Source: JANYHH01 sp965249745 (lineage in GTDB: Bacteria > Deinococcota > Deinococci > Deinococcales > JAAFIG01). Taken from it: 64,000 nt of DNA. This document shows, one piece after another, positions 8,694 to 17,339 of this stretch (position 1 is its first letter; every line of letters starts with the position of its first letter). Location: NCBI GenBank assembly GCA_965249745.1, contig OZ252252.1, positions 806,001 through 870,000 on the forward strand, written 5' to 3'. The translations under genes and the position numbers were made by a program. The notes beneath the pieces are model-generated. The model was not told where the DNA came from and did no database searches. It worked only from the letters and a program-made list of their open reading frames with translations.

Positions 8694-9686
8694 ATGAAGA
8701 AGTCTGGTTTTATTGCACTCGCCGCCTCGACCCTGGTTTTTTCCAGCGCCTTCGCCCAATCCGCCCCGAGGGTTTCGCCTCAGGCCGTAATCGTCAATCC
8801 GGTCACGACAAGCTTGCAAACGAAGATCTGGGTGGATCGCGGTGGGGACAACCCGGTCTATAGCATCGGTGAAAAGGTTCGCATCAACGTCAGCGTCAAC
8901 CAGGACGCCTACGTCTACGTTTTCAGCATTCATGCCGACGGTGTGACTGATCTGATCCTGCCGAACAAGCTCTCTGGCGGCAACGAGTTCCTGCGCGCCA
9001 ACGAAACCCGCACCTTCCCGCCATCGGGAGCCAATTACGAACTCAGCATTGACGGTCCCGCCGGTCAGGACAAGCTCTTGTCCGTCGCCAGCAAGCGTCA
9101 GCTCAACATCAGTGAACTGGCCACCTTTAAAAGCGGTCAGCCGTTCGCGCAAGCCACCACTCAGGGTCAGGAGGGTCTGGCGCGCGCCCTGTCGGTCGTC
9201 GTCACCCCAGTGCCCGCCCAAGACTGGACCACGGCTTACACACAGTTGCAGGTTCGTGGTGCGGTTGTCAGCAACCCGCCCGCCAACCCACCGGTCGTCT
9301 ACCAGCCGCAACCACAACAGCCGCAGCAGCCCGCACCGAACACCTCCGGCGGCATCAGCATCAACGTGAACGTCAATGTCAACGTCCAGCCCGGCTCGGT
9401 CGTTTATGCCCGCTACAACCTAACCCTGCTGCCCACGATGAGCTTCGTGCGTTACGAGAACCGCAGCAACGACCAAGTGACCTTCCTGTACACCAGCGGC
9501 AGCTCGATGACGGTCATCGCTGACGGCTACCGTCGTCAGCTCGAGGGTCGCGGTTGGCGCGCTCGCAAGTCGCGGGTTCAGAATGACAGCGTTCGGCTCG
9601 AGTTCCAACAGGGGAAAGGGAAACTCAAGCTCGAAATCGAGCGTGAGGGTGGAGCGTTTCGCCTGAACGTGGAGTCGGATAACTAA
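8694..9686 (+). CDS. Exported DUF4384-domain protein
   Basis: ATG 8694 is preceded by a clear GAAAGGAG site; the frame is open further upstream but without support. Of 330 residues, 1-24 form a Sec signal peptide ending AFAQ. DUF4384 follows at about 40-185 (KIWVDRGGDNPVYSIGEKV, VYVFSIHADG, LILPN), a fold that presents a sensing or binding surface in envelope proteins. A Pro/Gln linker near 205-230 and the low-complexity stretch SINVNVNVNV (about 235) join it to a second beta-rich C-terminal domain. Deinococcus species carry related envelope proteins. Precise role unknown. Confidence 0.8.
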   Translation: MKKSGFIALAASTLVFSSAFAQSAPRVSPQAVIVNPVTTSLQTKIWVDRGGDNPVYSIGEKVRINVSVNQDAYVYVFSIHADGVTDLILPNKLSGGNEFLRANETRTFPPSGANYELSIDGPAGQDKLLSVASKRQLNISELATFKSGQPFAQATTQGQEGLARALSVVVTPVPAQDWTTAYTQLQVRGAVVSNPPANPPVVYQPQPQQPQQPAPNTSGGISINVNVNVNVQPGSVVYARYNLTLLPTMSFVRYENRSNDQVTFLYTSGSSMTVIADGYRRQLEGRGWRARKSRVQNDSVRLEFQQGKGKLKLEIEREGGAFRLNVESDN

Positions 9687-9809
9687 ACTTCACAGTTCAG
9701 CTAAAAGCACAACTCGAGTCGCTGTCCAGGGGTGCGCAGATCGTTTGCGCGCCCCTCGGTCGTTTGGGTTGCGCGGCGGGTCACGATCGGACAGGTCATA
9801 ATCAGGGTG

Positions 9810-10688
9810 ATGAAAACAGCTTTTCTGGGATTGGGCTTGATGGGTTACCCGATGGCGGGACATCTGGCAGGACAGTTTGAGACCCTCGTCTGGAATCGCT
9901 CGAACGATAAGGCACTTAAGCACGCGGCAGAGTTCGGTTCCAAGGCGGTCTCAAAGATTGCGGATGTGGCAGACGTGGACCTGCTGTTCACTTGTCTACC
10001 GACCTCCAAGGAAACGCTCGAGATCGCGCCGCAAGTCCTGGCAGTCGCCAAACCGGGTCTGATCTGGGTGGACTGCACGAGCGGCGACCCGGCCAGCGCC
10101 CGCCAGCTCAGTGCCATGTTGATGGAACGCGGAATGCACTTCCTGGACGCGCCGGTTTCGGGCGGCGTCAAGGGAGCCGTGGATGGCAAGCTAACGGTCA
10201 TGATCGGCGGGGAAAGTGCTGCGCTCGAGACAGCCCGTCCCGCCCTGCAAAGTTTTGCCGCCAAGATCGTACTGTGTGGCCCGTCCGGCGCGGGCATGGC
10301 GGTCAAGGCCGCCAACCAAGCGCTGCTGGGCGTCAATATCTTGGCGCTCGGTGAGGTGCTGATTGGGCTAGAAAAACAGGGCGTCATGTCCGCCACCGCC
10401 CTCGAGGTCATCAATGCCAGTTCCGGGCGCAGCAACGTGTCCATGAACCTGTTCCCGGAGCGCGTCGTGGGTCGTAAATTCCCGAACACTTTCGCGCTGG
10501 CGCTGATGGTCAAGGACGTGCGAATCGCCGCGCAGAGCCTGCGCGAACAGGGTGTCCCCAGCCCGATCACCGCCCTGACCGAGCAATTGCTCGAGGTGGC
10601 GCTACGGGAGCTGGGCGACGTGGATCACGTCGCGGCGGTGCGACTGTTGGAGCGTTGGGCGAATCAGGAACTCGGGCGCGAGGGCTAG
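9810..10688 (+). CDS. NAD(P)-dependent 3-hydroxyisobutyrate dehydrogenase-family oxidoreductase
   Basis: 293 residues from ATG 9810, with a CATAAT -10 box 7 nt upstream suggesting a leaderless mRNA. The N-terminal Rossmann motif is GLGLMGYPMAGHL; DAPVSGGVKGAVDGKLTVMI is the family substrate-loop signature, and the catalytic Lys is in AVKAANQALLG near residue 170. Members reduce or oxidise beta-hydroxy acids (hydroxyisobutyrate, tartronate semialdehyde, succinic semialdehyde). The gene stands alone, so context does not fix the substrate. Confidence 0.85.
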   Translation: MKTAFLGLGLMGYPMAGHLAGQFETLVWNRSNDKALKHAAEFGSKAVSKIADVADVDLLFTCLPTSKETLEIAPQVLAVAKPGLIWVDCTSGDPASARQLSAMLMERGMHFLDAPVSGGVKGAVDGKLTVMIGGESAALETARPALQSFAAKIVLCGPSGAGMAVKAANQALLGVNILALGEVLIGLEKQGVMSATALEVINASSGRSNVSMNLFPERVVGRKFPNTFALALMVKDVRIAAQSLREQGVPSPITALTEQLLEVALRELGDVDHVAAVRLLERWANQELGREG

Positions 10689-10883
10689 CGGCGGGAGCGG
10701 ATTTGAACCGCGATTCTGGCTCTAAACCGCGATTGATAAAGCTTCCAATCCAGCGCTTCGGAAGGTGTGGCGGTTGTCCTCGAGCGGTAAATCGTGTTTT
10801 TAAGCTAATTTACACAGTCACGAACACGTTTTCTGGCGGGTAGACGCCGTTCCGATTGTGTCCGGCGCACTCTAGCGTGAGTC

Positions 10884-10911
10884 TTGACACAAACGCAATA
10901 GGTAGTATCAT
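10884..10911 (+). promoter_or_regulatory. Sigma-70-type promoter of the nrdJ leader
   Basis: TTGACA at 10884-10889 and TATCAT at 10906-10911 are separated by 16 bp. This predicts transcription from about 10918 and an untranslated leader of roughly 265 nt before nrdJ, in contrast to the leaderless pattern of many neighbours. Confidence 0.65.
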
Positions 10912-10919
10912 CTTCCCCA

Positions 10920-11040
10920 GACCCCACTAGATGTAGGTTTGCAGCCAGCGGTGCGGGTTTTCCAGGGAGAACGATGCTCAGGTCTCAGCCACAACCCGCC
11001 ACCGCCCCTCGAGCCACCCAGTCCACCTGATTCGGAAGAT
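10920..11040 (+). promoter_or_regulatory. Candidate cobalamin riboswitch in the nrdJ leader
   Basis: The leader contains GGGA (10965-10968), ACGATG (10971-10976) and then GCC-N4-CCCGCCACCG (10988-11004), resembling the conserved GGGAA..GGTG and GC..GACCCGCCACTG core of cobalamin riboswitches. A short AGTCCACCTG near 11020-11030 could be a divergent B12 box. It is shorter than the standard AdoCbl class. The gene downstream encodes a B12-dependent reductase, the classic target. The match is by eye only. Confidence 0.5.
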
Positions 11041-11042
11041 CG

Positions 11043-11068
11043 CGTGCCGCCCCCGGCGGTGCGTTTTT
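11043..11068 (+). terminator. Intrinsic terminator in the nrdJ leader (riboswitch expression platform)
   Basis: A 9-bp stem (CGTGCCGCC with GGCGGTGCG, two G-U pairs) around a CCC loop is followed by TTTTT at 11064-11068. It stands 114 bp before the nrdJ start, so it would attenuate nrdJ. The segment AGCGGTGCGG at 10948-10957 mimics the 3' arm and could form an alternative antiterminator. Confidence 0.75.
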
Positions 11069-11181
11069 ATTGCGGGAAGCCAGCGTTATCGCGGGAAATT
11101 CAGCCCATCAGGTCAGCACCACTTATTTCAATCGCAGGTCGTTATTTGTGAACTACCAGGTCCAGACCCCAGGGGGAAGAT

Positions 11182-14166
11182 ATGACGTTATCGCTCGAGC
11201 CGACCCAAACCGCCTACCACTTCGATGAACACGCGCAAGCCATTGCCAAGCGCCAGTACATGCAAAGCGCTGACGGCGATGTCTTCGGGATGTTCCGCCG
11301 AATTGCCAATTGGGTCGCCGGAGCCGAGACCACCCCTGAACTGCGCTCCAAATGGGGCGAGACCTTCTACGACCTGATGGCCAGCAAACGCTTCTGCCCC
11401 GGCGGGCGCGTCCTGGCCGGAGCTGGAACCCAGCACGGGAACGTGCTGAACTGCTTCGTGCAAGGAGCCACCGACCACCCCCCGCACAGCTTCGAGGGCG
11501 TCATGGAAGTCGCCAAGAAACTGGCCCTGGTGACCAAAGTCGGCGGCGGCAACGGCGTCAATCTGGACGTGTACACCCCACGCGCCGCCTCGAGCCGACG
11601 CGACGCGGGCGTGCGCGGCTGGGCGTATATGAGCGCCTCACACCCGGATGTGGAAGATTTTATCAAGGGCCTGATGCGTCCCCCGACGATGCCGGACGGC
11701 GACAAGGTTCCGACCACGATTCGCAACTGGAACAAAGTCATTTACGGGGTCGTGCCCGCCAGCGTAACCGCCCTGGCCCGGCAGTACGGCGTGACCCTGA
11801 CGGCCGCTCTGCCCGAGGGCGTGGAAATCGTCAACGACGACATGGGAAGCATCATAGACGCGGCTCGAGAGGTCAGTGCCCGCGCCAAGATGGGTTTGGA
11901 ACCCCGAATTGACGTAAGCAACCTGCGGGCTGAGGGCGCACCGATCAAGGGCAGCGGCGGAACCTCGAGCGGGCCGGTCTCGTTTTTGTTTGAGATCTTC
12001 GACAACTTTTTGGAATGGGCGAATCTGGGTGCGGAAACCGCCGGTCCGGTCGCCACATTGCGGTACTGCTACGCTCCGGTGCTGCGTGTGGTACGTCAGG
12101 GAGGAACGCGACGTGGAGCTGGGATGGCCACGATCAGCATTGACCACGGGGACGTGCTGGACTTCCTGACCGCCAAAGATTTGGACCGCGAGCAGGGCGA
12201 GGGCGATATCAGCACCTTCAACATCAGTATCCTCGCCACCGACGCCTTCTTGGAAACCTTGGAACTGGACGGTCTGTGGAACATCGCGCCGCTCGAGGTG
12301 ATGAGCAAGTACTACATCGCGCCGCAGAGTGGCGAGTACAAGGGCGTGCTGCCAGAACTGCCCGTCAGGGAAGCCGACGGCGCGAAGGGCGTGCCGCTGT
12401 TCGACGGTGGCGTGCCCGCCAAGTGGTTGTGGCGACAGATTGCCGAACACGCCTGGAGCACGGGTGAGCCGGGCTTGATCTTCAATGACCGCGTGAACGA
12501 GAAAAGCGCGATTGCCGGGCTGGGGGAAAAATACATCATCAAGAGCACGAATCCATGTGGCGAGATCCCGTTGACGGTCGGCGAACCCTGTGACCTCGGC
12601 GCGATCAACCTAGCGGCTTACGTATCCGACGGGCAGTTTGACTACAAGACCTTTCGTCAGGACGTGCGCCACACGATTCGCTTCCTGGATGACGTGCTGG
12701 ACGTGAACGTCTTCGCTTTAGAGGATAACCGGGTGGCAAGTCAGAACCTGCGCCGATTGGGTCTGGGCGTGATGGGTTTGGCGGACGCGCTGATCAAAAT
12801 GAACCAGCGCTACGACGACGCTCAGGGTCGCGCTACGATTGACAAGATCATGAGCGCCATGCGCGACGAGGCGATTGCCGAGAGCGAGCACCTGGGCAGC
12901 GAACGCGGCGTGTACCCCGTCTACCAGGAGAACGCCGCCAAGATGCCGCACGCCCCGCGTCGCAACGTGGCCGTGCTGACCGTCGCCCCGACCGGCACGA
13001 CCTCTATGCTGATGGGCGTCTCCTCCGGGATTGAACCCGTGTTCAGCCCGTTCATTTGGCGAAAGATCGGTGCGGAGTACAAAGCCTTGATCGCGCCGCT
13101 GTTCCAAGAAATCCTAGAGGAGTACCCAGCCCACCCCGCGTATGCGAGGGACGGACGCTGGGACTGGGACAAGGTGACGGACGCCATCGCTGGGAATCAC
13201 GGCTCTTGCGTAAACCTCGAGTTCGTCCCACAAGCCGTTCAGGATGTCTTCGTCTGCGCCCACGACATCGCGCCCTTGGAACACGTGCGAATGCAGGGAA
13301 CCGTGCAACGCGCCTTTGACGCCGATGGGTACGCCGCAAACAGTTTGAGCAAAACCATCAACATGCCGAACAGCGCCACCGTGGAAGATGTCGAAGCCGC
13401 GTATCTGGAAGCCTTCAATACGGGTTGCAAAGGCATCACCGTGTACCGCGACGGCAGCCGTCAATTCCAGGTGCTCAGCACCAGCAAAGAAGAGAAGAAG
13501 GAAGAAGCAACCCCTGAAGAAGCCGTCACCATCTCCTCGAGTCTCGAGGCGTCCGGGGAGCACATGTGGCACGCTGCCGCCGCTTTTCAACCGGGGAAGC
13601 CATTGATGGAACGTCCCGCGCGACTGACGGGCGTGACGGACATGGTGAAACTCACCGATCTGGCGGCGGGTACGAAGCGCACCTTCCTCATCACGACGAA
13701 CACGCACGAGGACAAACCCGTGGAAATCGTCGTCGTTTCAGGACGCGCTGGGGACGAAGCCAACGCCGACTCCGAAGCCTTAGGGCGCGTGGTCAGCATC
13801 GCGCTGCAATACGGCGTGCCGGTCGAAGCGATTCAGAAAACCTTGCGCGGCATCAACGGCGGGTTGTACGGCTCGTACAACGGGCGTCTGGTCGCCAGCA
13901 AAGCCGACCTGATCGCCGTGGCATTGGAAAGCACGGGCGGCTCCTCGAGCGGCGCGATTCGACCCGCTGAGCAACCGCTGCTGTACCCAACCTTGATGGG
14001 AGCCGCCCCAAGTGCAGACGAGCTGGTGCAAGCGCCACTGCTCGAGTTGCAGGGTGCGAAGGTGGAGATGAAGGGCGAGAAATGCCCGAGTTGCTCGAGT
14101 CCGAATCTGGTGCGCGAAGAGGGTTGCTTGAAATGCCAAAGCTGCGGCTACAGTAAGTGTGGTTGA
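11182..14166 (+). CDS. nrdJ: Adenosylcobalamin-dependent (class II) ribonucleotide reductase
   Basis: A 994-residue single-subunit enzyme that reduces ribonucleotides to deoxyribonucleotides with adenosylcobalamin, independent of oxygen. Visible landmarks: the N-terminal FCPGGRVLAGAGT, the substrate-site NPCGEIPL near 455, GEPCDLGAIN, PTGTTSMLMGVSSGIEPV near 610, and a C-terminal zinc-ribbon-like CPSC/CQSC set that probably carries the redox-active cysteines. A good AGGGGGA ribosome site precedes ATG 11182. The leader carries a candidate cobalamin riboswitch and terminator. No NrdAB genes are present in the window. Its stop is 1 nt before an AT-rich defence-like gene. Confidence 0.96.
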   Translation: MTLSLEPTQTAYHFDEHAQAIAKRQYMQSADGDVFGMFRRIANWVAGAETTPELRSKWGETFYDLMASKRFCPGGRVLAGAGTQHGNVLNCFVQGATDHPPHSFEGVMEVAKKLALVTKVGGGNGVNLDVYTPRAASSRRDAGVRGWAYMSASHPDVEDFIKGLMRPPTMPDGDKVPTTIRNWNKVIYGVVPASVTALARQYGVTLTAALPEGVEIVNDDMGSIIDAAREVSARAKMGLEPRIDVSNLRAEGAPIKGSGGTSSGPVSFLFEIFDNFLEWANLGAETAGPVATLRYCYAPVLRVVRQGGTRRGAGMATISIDHGDVLDFLTAKDLDREQGEGDISTFNISILATDAFLETLELDGLWNIAPLEVMSKYYIAPQSGEYKGVLPELPVREADGAKGVPLFDGGVPAKWLWRQIAEHAWSTGEPGLIFNDRVNEKSAIAGLGEKYIIKSTNPCGEIPLTVGEPCDLGAINLAAYVSDGQFDYKTFRQDVRHTIRFLDDVLDVNVFALEDNRVASQNLRRLGLGVMGLADALIKMNQRYDDAQGRATIDKIMSAMRDEAIAESEHLGSERGVYPVYQENAAKMPHAPRRNVAVLTVAPTGTTSMLMGVSSGIEPVFSPFIWRKIGAEYKALIAPLFQEILEEYPAHPAYARDGRWDWDKVTDAIAGNHGSCVNLEFVPQAVQDVFVCAHDIAPLEHVRMQGTVQRAFDADGYAANSLSKTINMPNSATVEDVEAAYLEAFNTGCKGITVYRDGSRQFQVLSTSKEEKKEEATPEEAVTISSSLEASGEHMWHAAAAFQPGKPLMERPARLTGVTDMVKLTDLAAGTKRTFLITTNTHEDKPVEIVVVSGRAGDEANADSEALGRVVSIALQYGVPVEAIQKTLRGINGGLYGSYNGRLVASKADLIAVALESTGGSSSGAIRPAEQPLLYPTLMGAAPSADELVQAPLLELQGAKVEMKGEKCPSCSSPNLVREEGCLKCQSCGYSKCG

Positions 14167-14167
14167 A

Positions 14168-14929
14168 ATGGCAGAACTCGATCAAAATAGGCTATTGAAA
14201 GTGGAGAGGATGAGAGAAATCCTCGAGATCAGGGCAACTCAGCCAAATGAATATGCCCAAACATCTAACGCTATTGACCAAGAGTATCAAACTCTAAGAA
14301 ATGATATGGGTTCAGATCCTGTTCTTAAGCCTCATATTCCGAAATTCATAGAAGATCATAGAAATCTTTCCGAGTTTTGGCGTTTCATTAAAAATGAGGA
14401 GTCAACATACGAAGGAAGAAAGCTTTGGCTTGACAACGAATTCAGACCAACTTTCAAAAAGGTTGAAGAAGGATTTCCTACTTCTCTTGAAGAGTCTATT
14501 GACGCAGAAAATCTTTTCAAGTTTGGCAACTCTCACGTGCAAACGTCTACGAGAAAAGCTATAGATCGTTTAGAAAATGATCCTTCAGGTGCGCTAACTG
14601 CTTCTTTTTCCATGCTCGAGTCGGCTCTGAAACATATTTTGGATTCTGAAAATGAGTCATACTCTCCTGAAGATGATCTGCCATCTCTCTACAGAAAAGT
14701 CATCAAACGAATTGATACTTTTGCTGATGACGATCAAAAAGAGCTAAAGCAGATTTTGGGTGGTTGTTCCTCTATTATTCACGGAGTTGCCTCTTTAAGA
14801 AACAAATTCAGTGACGCTCACGGTAAAGGCCAGGACGACAAATATGCTCAAAGACATCAAGCACAACTTTCAGTGAAAATCTCTTGTGCTATAGTTGAAT
14901 ATATTTATTGCACGTGGAACAATCGTTAG
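14168..14929 (+). CDS. Abortive-infection Abi_C-type protein
   Basis: 253 residues from ATG 14168, one base after the nrdJ stop. The C-terminal half (about 140-250) matches the Abi_C pattern: SGALTASFSMLESALKHIL, DDLPSLYRKV, LKQILGGCSSIIHGVASLRN and the signature KFSDAHGKG, then AQLSVKISCAIVEY. The N-terminal half is charged and helical. Abi_C domains are found in phage-resistance proteins and are thought to bind nucleic acid or trigger growth arrest. The gene is clearly richer in A+T than nrdJ, indicating acquisition by transfer. It probably uses read-through from nrdJ. Family call good, mechanism unknown. Confidence 0.75.
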   Translation: MAELDQNRLLKVERMREILEIRATQPNEYAQTSNAIDQEYQTLRNDMGSDPVLKPHIPKFIEDHRNLSEFWRFIKNEESTYEGRKLWLDNEFRPTFKKVEEGFPTSLEESIDAENLFKFGNSHVQTSTRKAIDRLENDPSGALTASFSMLESALKHILDSENESYSPEDDLPSLYRKVIKRIDTFADDDQKELKQILGGCSSIIHGVASLRNKFSDAHGKGQDDKYAQRHQAQLSVKISCAIVEYIYCTWNNR

Positions 14930-14944
14930 ACAGCGCATATACTT

Positions 14945-15292
14945 ATGTTTGCCTCGCAGCCAAAAACCTCGAGGGGAGAAGCGCGTGAACAAGCGATGAT
15001 CGCAGAGCAAAGCAACCCAAAACTCCGTGAAGCCCTCGGGCAGTACCACAGTCAATTGACCGCGCTGTTCACGCAGCAACCCGAGGTGCTGGCGCAAATG
15101 CCAGATCATTTCGAGCTAGTGCCACTCCCCGTCAGAGATCCAGAAGTGACGCAGTACGCGCTGAGTTTAGCGGCGCACCACAAAGAAGCCATGCGTCCCG
15201 TTGTGTACGCCAGCATTGATATAGAAAGCGTGACGTTTTTGCTGTCGGACGGGCCGCTCGAGGCAGCATTGCCAAAGCTCGAGGAGAAATGA
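14945..15292 (+). CDS. Small DUF5647-like protein
   Basis: Up to 115 residues; the conserved part begins near ATG 14996 (MIAEQSNPKL), and homologues suggest that internal start, but neither start has a convincing ribosome site. The pattern QPEVLAQMPDHFELVPLPVRDPEV..YALSLA followed by RPVVYASID resembles DUF5647, a small family often found beside toxin-antitoxin-like genes. It is the last gene before a strong bidirectional terminator. Function unknown. Confidence 0.55.
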   Translation: MFASQPKTSRGEAREQAMIAEQSNPKLREALGQYHSQLTALFTQQPEVLAQMPDHFELVPLPVRDPEVTQYALSLAAHHKEAMRPVVYASIDIESVTFLLSDGPLEAALPKLEEK

Positions 15293-15293
15293 G

Positions 15294-15326
15294 GTTATTC
15301 AGTGATAGGTATTATCACTGAATAAC
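15294..15326. terminator. Bidirectional intrinsic terminator
   Basis: A long near-perfect stem, GGTTATTCAGTGATA with TATCACTGAATAACC, is followed by TTTT on the plus strand and preceded by A-rich sequence serving the minus strand. It separates the convergent DUF5647-like gene and protease gene. Confidence 0.85.
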
Positions 15327-15329
15327 CTT

Positions 15330-16271
15330 TTAATTTTGCTGTGAACCGTCCGCTGAAACAATCATAGCTGCACCTAAATGATTCTCTACTATTTTTACGG
15401 CTGTGCCTTGACTAAACGAATGCATATAAGCATGGTGTGTTGTCAATATAAGTTCTTGTAGATCTTGATCGTCTTCTAGTTTAGAAATTTTTAAGCCAAT
15501 ATCAAGACATTTTTGCAAAGATATATGTCTGCCATGTGTCTTCATAGTCGCATGGTCAGTTAACTCGCTGACAATCCTATTGGATTTACTTAAAGCATCA
15601 GCTTCACCGTCAAACATATTATTAAATAGCCAGTCACCTACTATTTGATTAGCCATATCCATAGCTTTTTGACATTCCCCTATAAATGTAGGTGGGTACT
15701 TACCAATTATAGCTTGCCAAATTGGAAGAGAGTGGGGTGTGTTTTTTACTGCTTCAATTGCAGCGTTAAATTCCTCTATTACCCCATGTGCTGGCAGGCC
15801 GCTAAATTGAGGATCAATAGGCCCTAAATTTGATTGCTTTCCCATTATGATTTCTTTTGCGGCACACGCAATCATTGTTCCACCAGACATGGCTATTTGA
15901 GGTACTATAACCCTGATATCTTTATTGAACATAACCCACAAATAATCTACTATCGATTCTACAGCAGCTACACTACCACCTGGTGTATGTAGCACCAAAT
16001 CAAGACCCTTACTTCTGTCCATTAAATGAATTGCATTCATAAATGCATTTTTGTCGTCATCATTTATATCTATAAATTGACTAGAAGTTTTCTGCAAAAA
16101 GCCCGAGTAGTAAAATATTACATTGCGTCCAGTTTTTTCATATACCTTTTTAATGTACTCACGTCTAATATGATTAATCGCCTCCTTGAGAGGCGATTGG
16201 TTAATTTCCTGAAGAACGGAGTTCCAATTTGGCATAAATTCAGCGTCGCTCCCGTGTTTTAATTTCTTCAT
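15330..16271 (-). CDS. SDH-family ClpP-fold serine protease (AT-rich, transferred)
   Basis: 313 residues with the S49/ClpP-like crotonase fold of the SDH proteinase family: LHTPGGSVAAVESI near 95-108 (oxyanion region), MSGGTMIACAAKEIIMG near 127 with the candidate nucleophile Ser, and NLGPIDPQ near 147. No signal peptide or membrane segment, so probably cytoplasmic. The gene is strongly AT-rich and contains no CTCGAG, unlike the rest of the window, so it was probably acquired recently. It overlaps the 3' end of a 61-residue upstream gene by 32 bp. Related proteases occur in defence islands; that role here is inference. Confidence 0.75.
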   Translation of the reverse strand: MKKLKHGSDAEFMPNWNSVLQEINQSPLKEAINHIRREYIKKVYEKTGRNVIFYYSGFLQKTSSQFIDINDDDKNAFMNAIHLMDRSKGLDLVLHTPGGSVAAVESIVDYLWVMFNKDIRVIVPQIAMSGGTMIACAAKEIIMGKQSNLGPIDPQFSGLPAHGVIEEFNAAIEAVKNTPHSLPIWQAIIGKYPPTFIGECQKAMDMANQIVGDWLFNNMFDGEADALSKSNRIVSELTDHATMKTHGRHISLQKCLDIGLKISKLEDDQDLQELILTTHHAYMHSFSQGTAVKIVENHLGAAMIVSADGSQQN

Positions 16272-16425
16272 TGCCAGAGAAAGAGATAGTCATTTTCACG
16301 GCATCGTATCGCATTGGATTTATTTTCGTGGCAGTATCGGCTGGATTCTCTCGAGCTGGAAACCTTGAAGTATCAATACCAAGGTCTCTGTACACTGCCA
16401 AAATCTGCGAGTCTGTTTTCTTCAT
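16240..16425 (-). CDS. 61-residue protein coupled to the SDH protease
   Basis: ATG 16425 (MKKTDSQILAVYRDLG) is supported by GGAGG 8 nt upstream. The product is basic and soluble with no known motif. Its 3' end overlaps the protease start by 32 bp in another frame, a strong sign of translational coupling; it may be a partner, adaptor or inhibitor of the protease. Upstream lies an AT-rich stretch (16426-16675) with no gene I can defend. Confidence 0.6.
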   Translation of the reverse strand: MKKTDSQILAVYRDLGIDTSRFPARENPADTATKINPMRYDAVKMTISFSGNEEIKTRERR

Positions 16426-16675
16426 TTTTGGCCTCCAATCAACTCTTCGAACCATGGACACTCTTGAACACGTTGACGGTCAGATCAGTACATCTTCGAC
16501 TATAAACCATATATGTTTCATGAGAGTGGTCAAATCCTGTCTATAGACTTGTGCGCCGCAATCTACAATTTCGTTTACGACTATACAACCCCCAACCCAA
16601 ACGGTGTCCTGCTGTTCAATATTTTCAAGACAGAACTTTTTAGATTCACTCCTCGAGCCTACGCTTTGGCATGTG
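16426..16675. other. AT-rich non-coding stretch, possible gene remnant
   Basis: No start codon or ribosome site supports a gene. A minus-strand frame from about 16640 to 16480 encodes a plausible-looking stretch (KKFCLENIEQQDTVWVGG) without an initiator, which may be the remains of a gene lost when the protease cassette entered. A copy of a short repeat (CTCGAGCCTACGCTTTGGCA) is at 16653-16672. Confidence 0.35.
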
Positions 16676-17098
16676 CTACCCAACCTCTCTCAGTTTGAGC
16701 CGCTCGAGCAATTCAGCCCGTGATAACCCCTGCGGATGCTCACTCATGTACGCTCGAGCCATTGCTTCCCCTGCGGCAATTTGCGCGTCCACAATTTCCT
16801 TGTAATCCCAATCATACGCCAGTGCCGCGTGAATCTGCCCGAAGGTCAGAAACGGGTAATCCTCGTGCAAATCTTCCACGCTCGAGCCGCTGAGGTATCG
16901 TTCAGCCAGCATCCGCACCTTGAAACCAGATGGCGTGATGATGACCGCGCCGTCGGAGCGCATCCCAATGTGTTCGTACAAAAGCGGTCTGGACATCATG
17001 AACTCGAGTGACCGGAATGCTACCGCATTGCCAACCCTCTCGAGCCTGCGCTTTGGCACGCGCTCGAGAGCAACGGAATTCTGGCTTGACTCAACCAT
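16676..17098 (-). CDS. DUF433-like antitoxin domain protein
   Basis: 140 residues from ATG 17098, which has a strong TTAGGAGG site. Residues about 45-105 follow the DUF433 pattern (GAVIITPSGFKVRMLAERYL, SSVEDLHEDYPFLTFGQIHAALAY), a winged-helix antitoxin-like domain usually paired with a DUF5615 PIN-like toxin. No toxin follows, so it is an orphan. Its promoter region overlaps that of the divergent HicB-like gene around 17113-17126 (palindromic GGCTATACTCGAG segment). Confidence 0.65.
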   Translation of the reverse strand: MVESSQNSVALERVPKRRLERVGNAVAFRSLEFMMSRPLLYEHIGMRSDGAVIITPSGFKVRMLAERYLSGSSVEDLHEDYPFLTFGQIHAALAYDWDYKEIVDAQIAAGEAMARAYMSEHPQGLSRAELLERLKLREVG

Positions 17099-17126
17099 CC
17101 AACCTCCTAAGGCTATACTCGAGACG

Positions 17127-17339
17127 ATGAAGCAGTTCACCGTCAACGCGCTCTGGGATGAAGAAGCTCAGGTTTGGGTTGCGAGCAGCGAAGACGTGCC
17201 AGGGTTAAGCACTGAAGCGTCAACGCTGGAACTGTTGACGCAAAAACTCACGGTCATGATTCCAGAGTTGTTGGAGAACCTTCCCAGCGATGCGTTCATT
17301 CACCTGGAAGCGCGTCGTGATTTGCCGCTCGTGGCGTAA
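17127..17339 (+). CDS. DUF1902/HicB-like antitoxin
   Basis: 70 residues from ATG 17127 (MKQFTVNALWDEEAQVWVAS), matching DUF1902, the partial RNase-H-like fold of HicB antitoxins: SEDVPGLSTEA and IPELLEN. TATACT lies 7 nt upstream, so probably leaderless. The stop abuts the start of a HicA-type toxin gene, giving the usual antitoxin-toxin pair, but that toxin is broken by an amber codon. Confidence 0.8.
   Translation: MKQFTVNALWDEEAQVWVASSEDVPGLSTEASTLELLTQKLTVMIPELLENLPSDAFIHLEARRDLPLVA

Noticed and set aside
10690..10760. tRNA-like fragment: minus strand GCGGTTCAAATCCGCTC resembles a T-arm
   Set aside because: Only the T-arm-like part fits; no matching acceptor, anticodon or D arms could be folded. 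It may be a tRNA 3' remnant from integration but is not a gene.
16480..16683. 67-codon minus-strand frame in the AT-rich stretch
   Set aside because: No proper initiator and no family match; listed only as a possible remnant.
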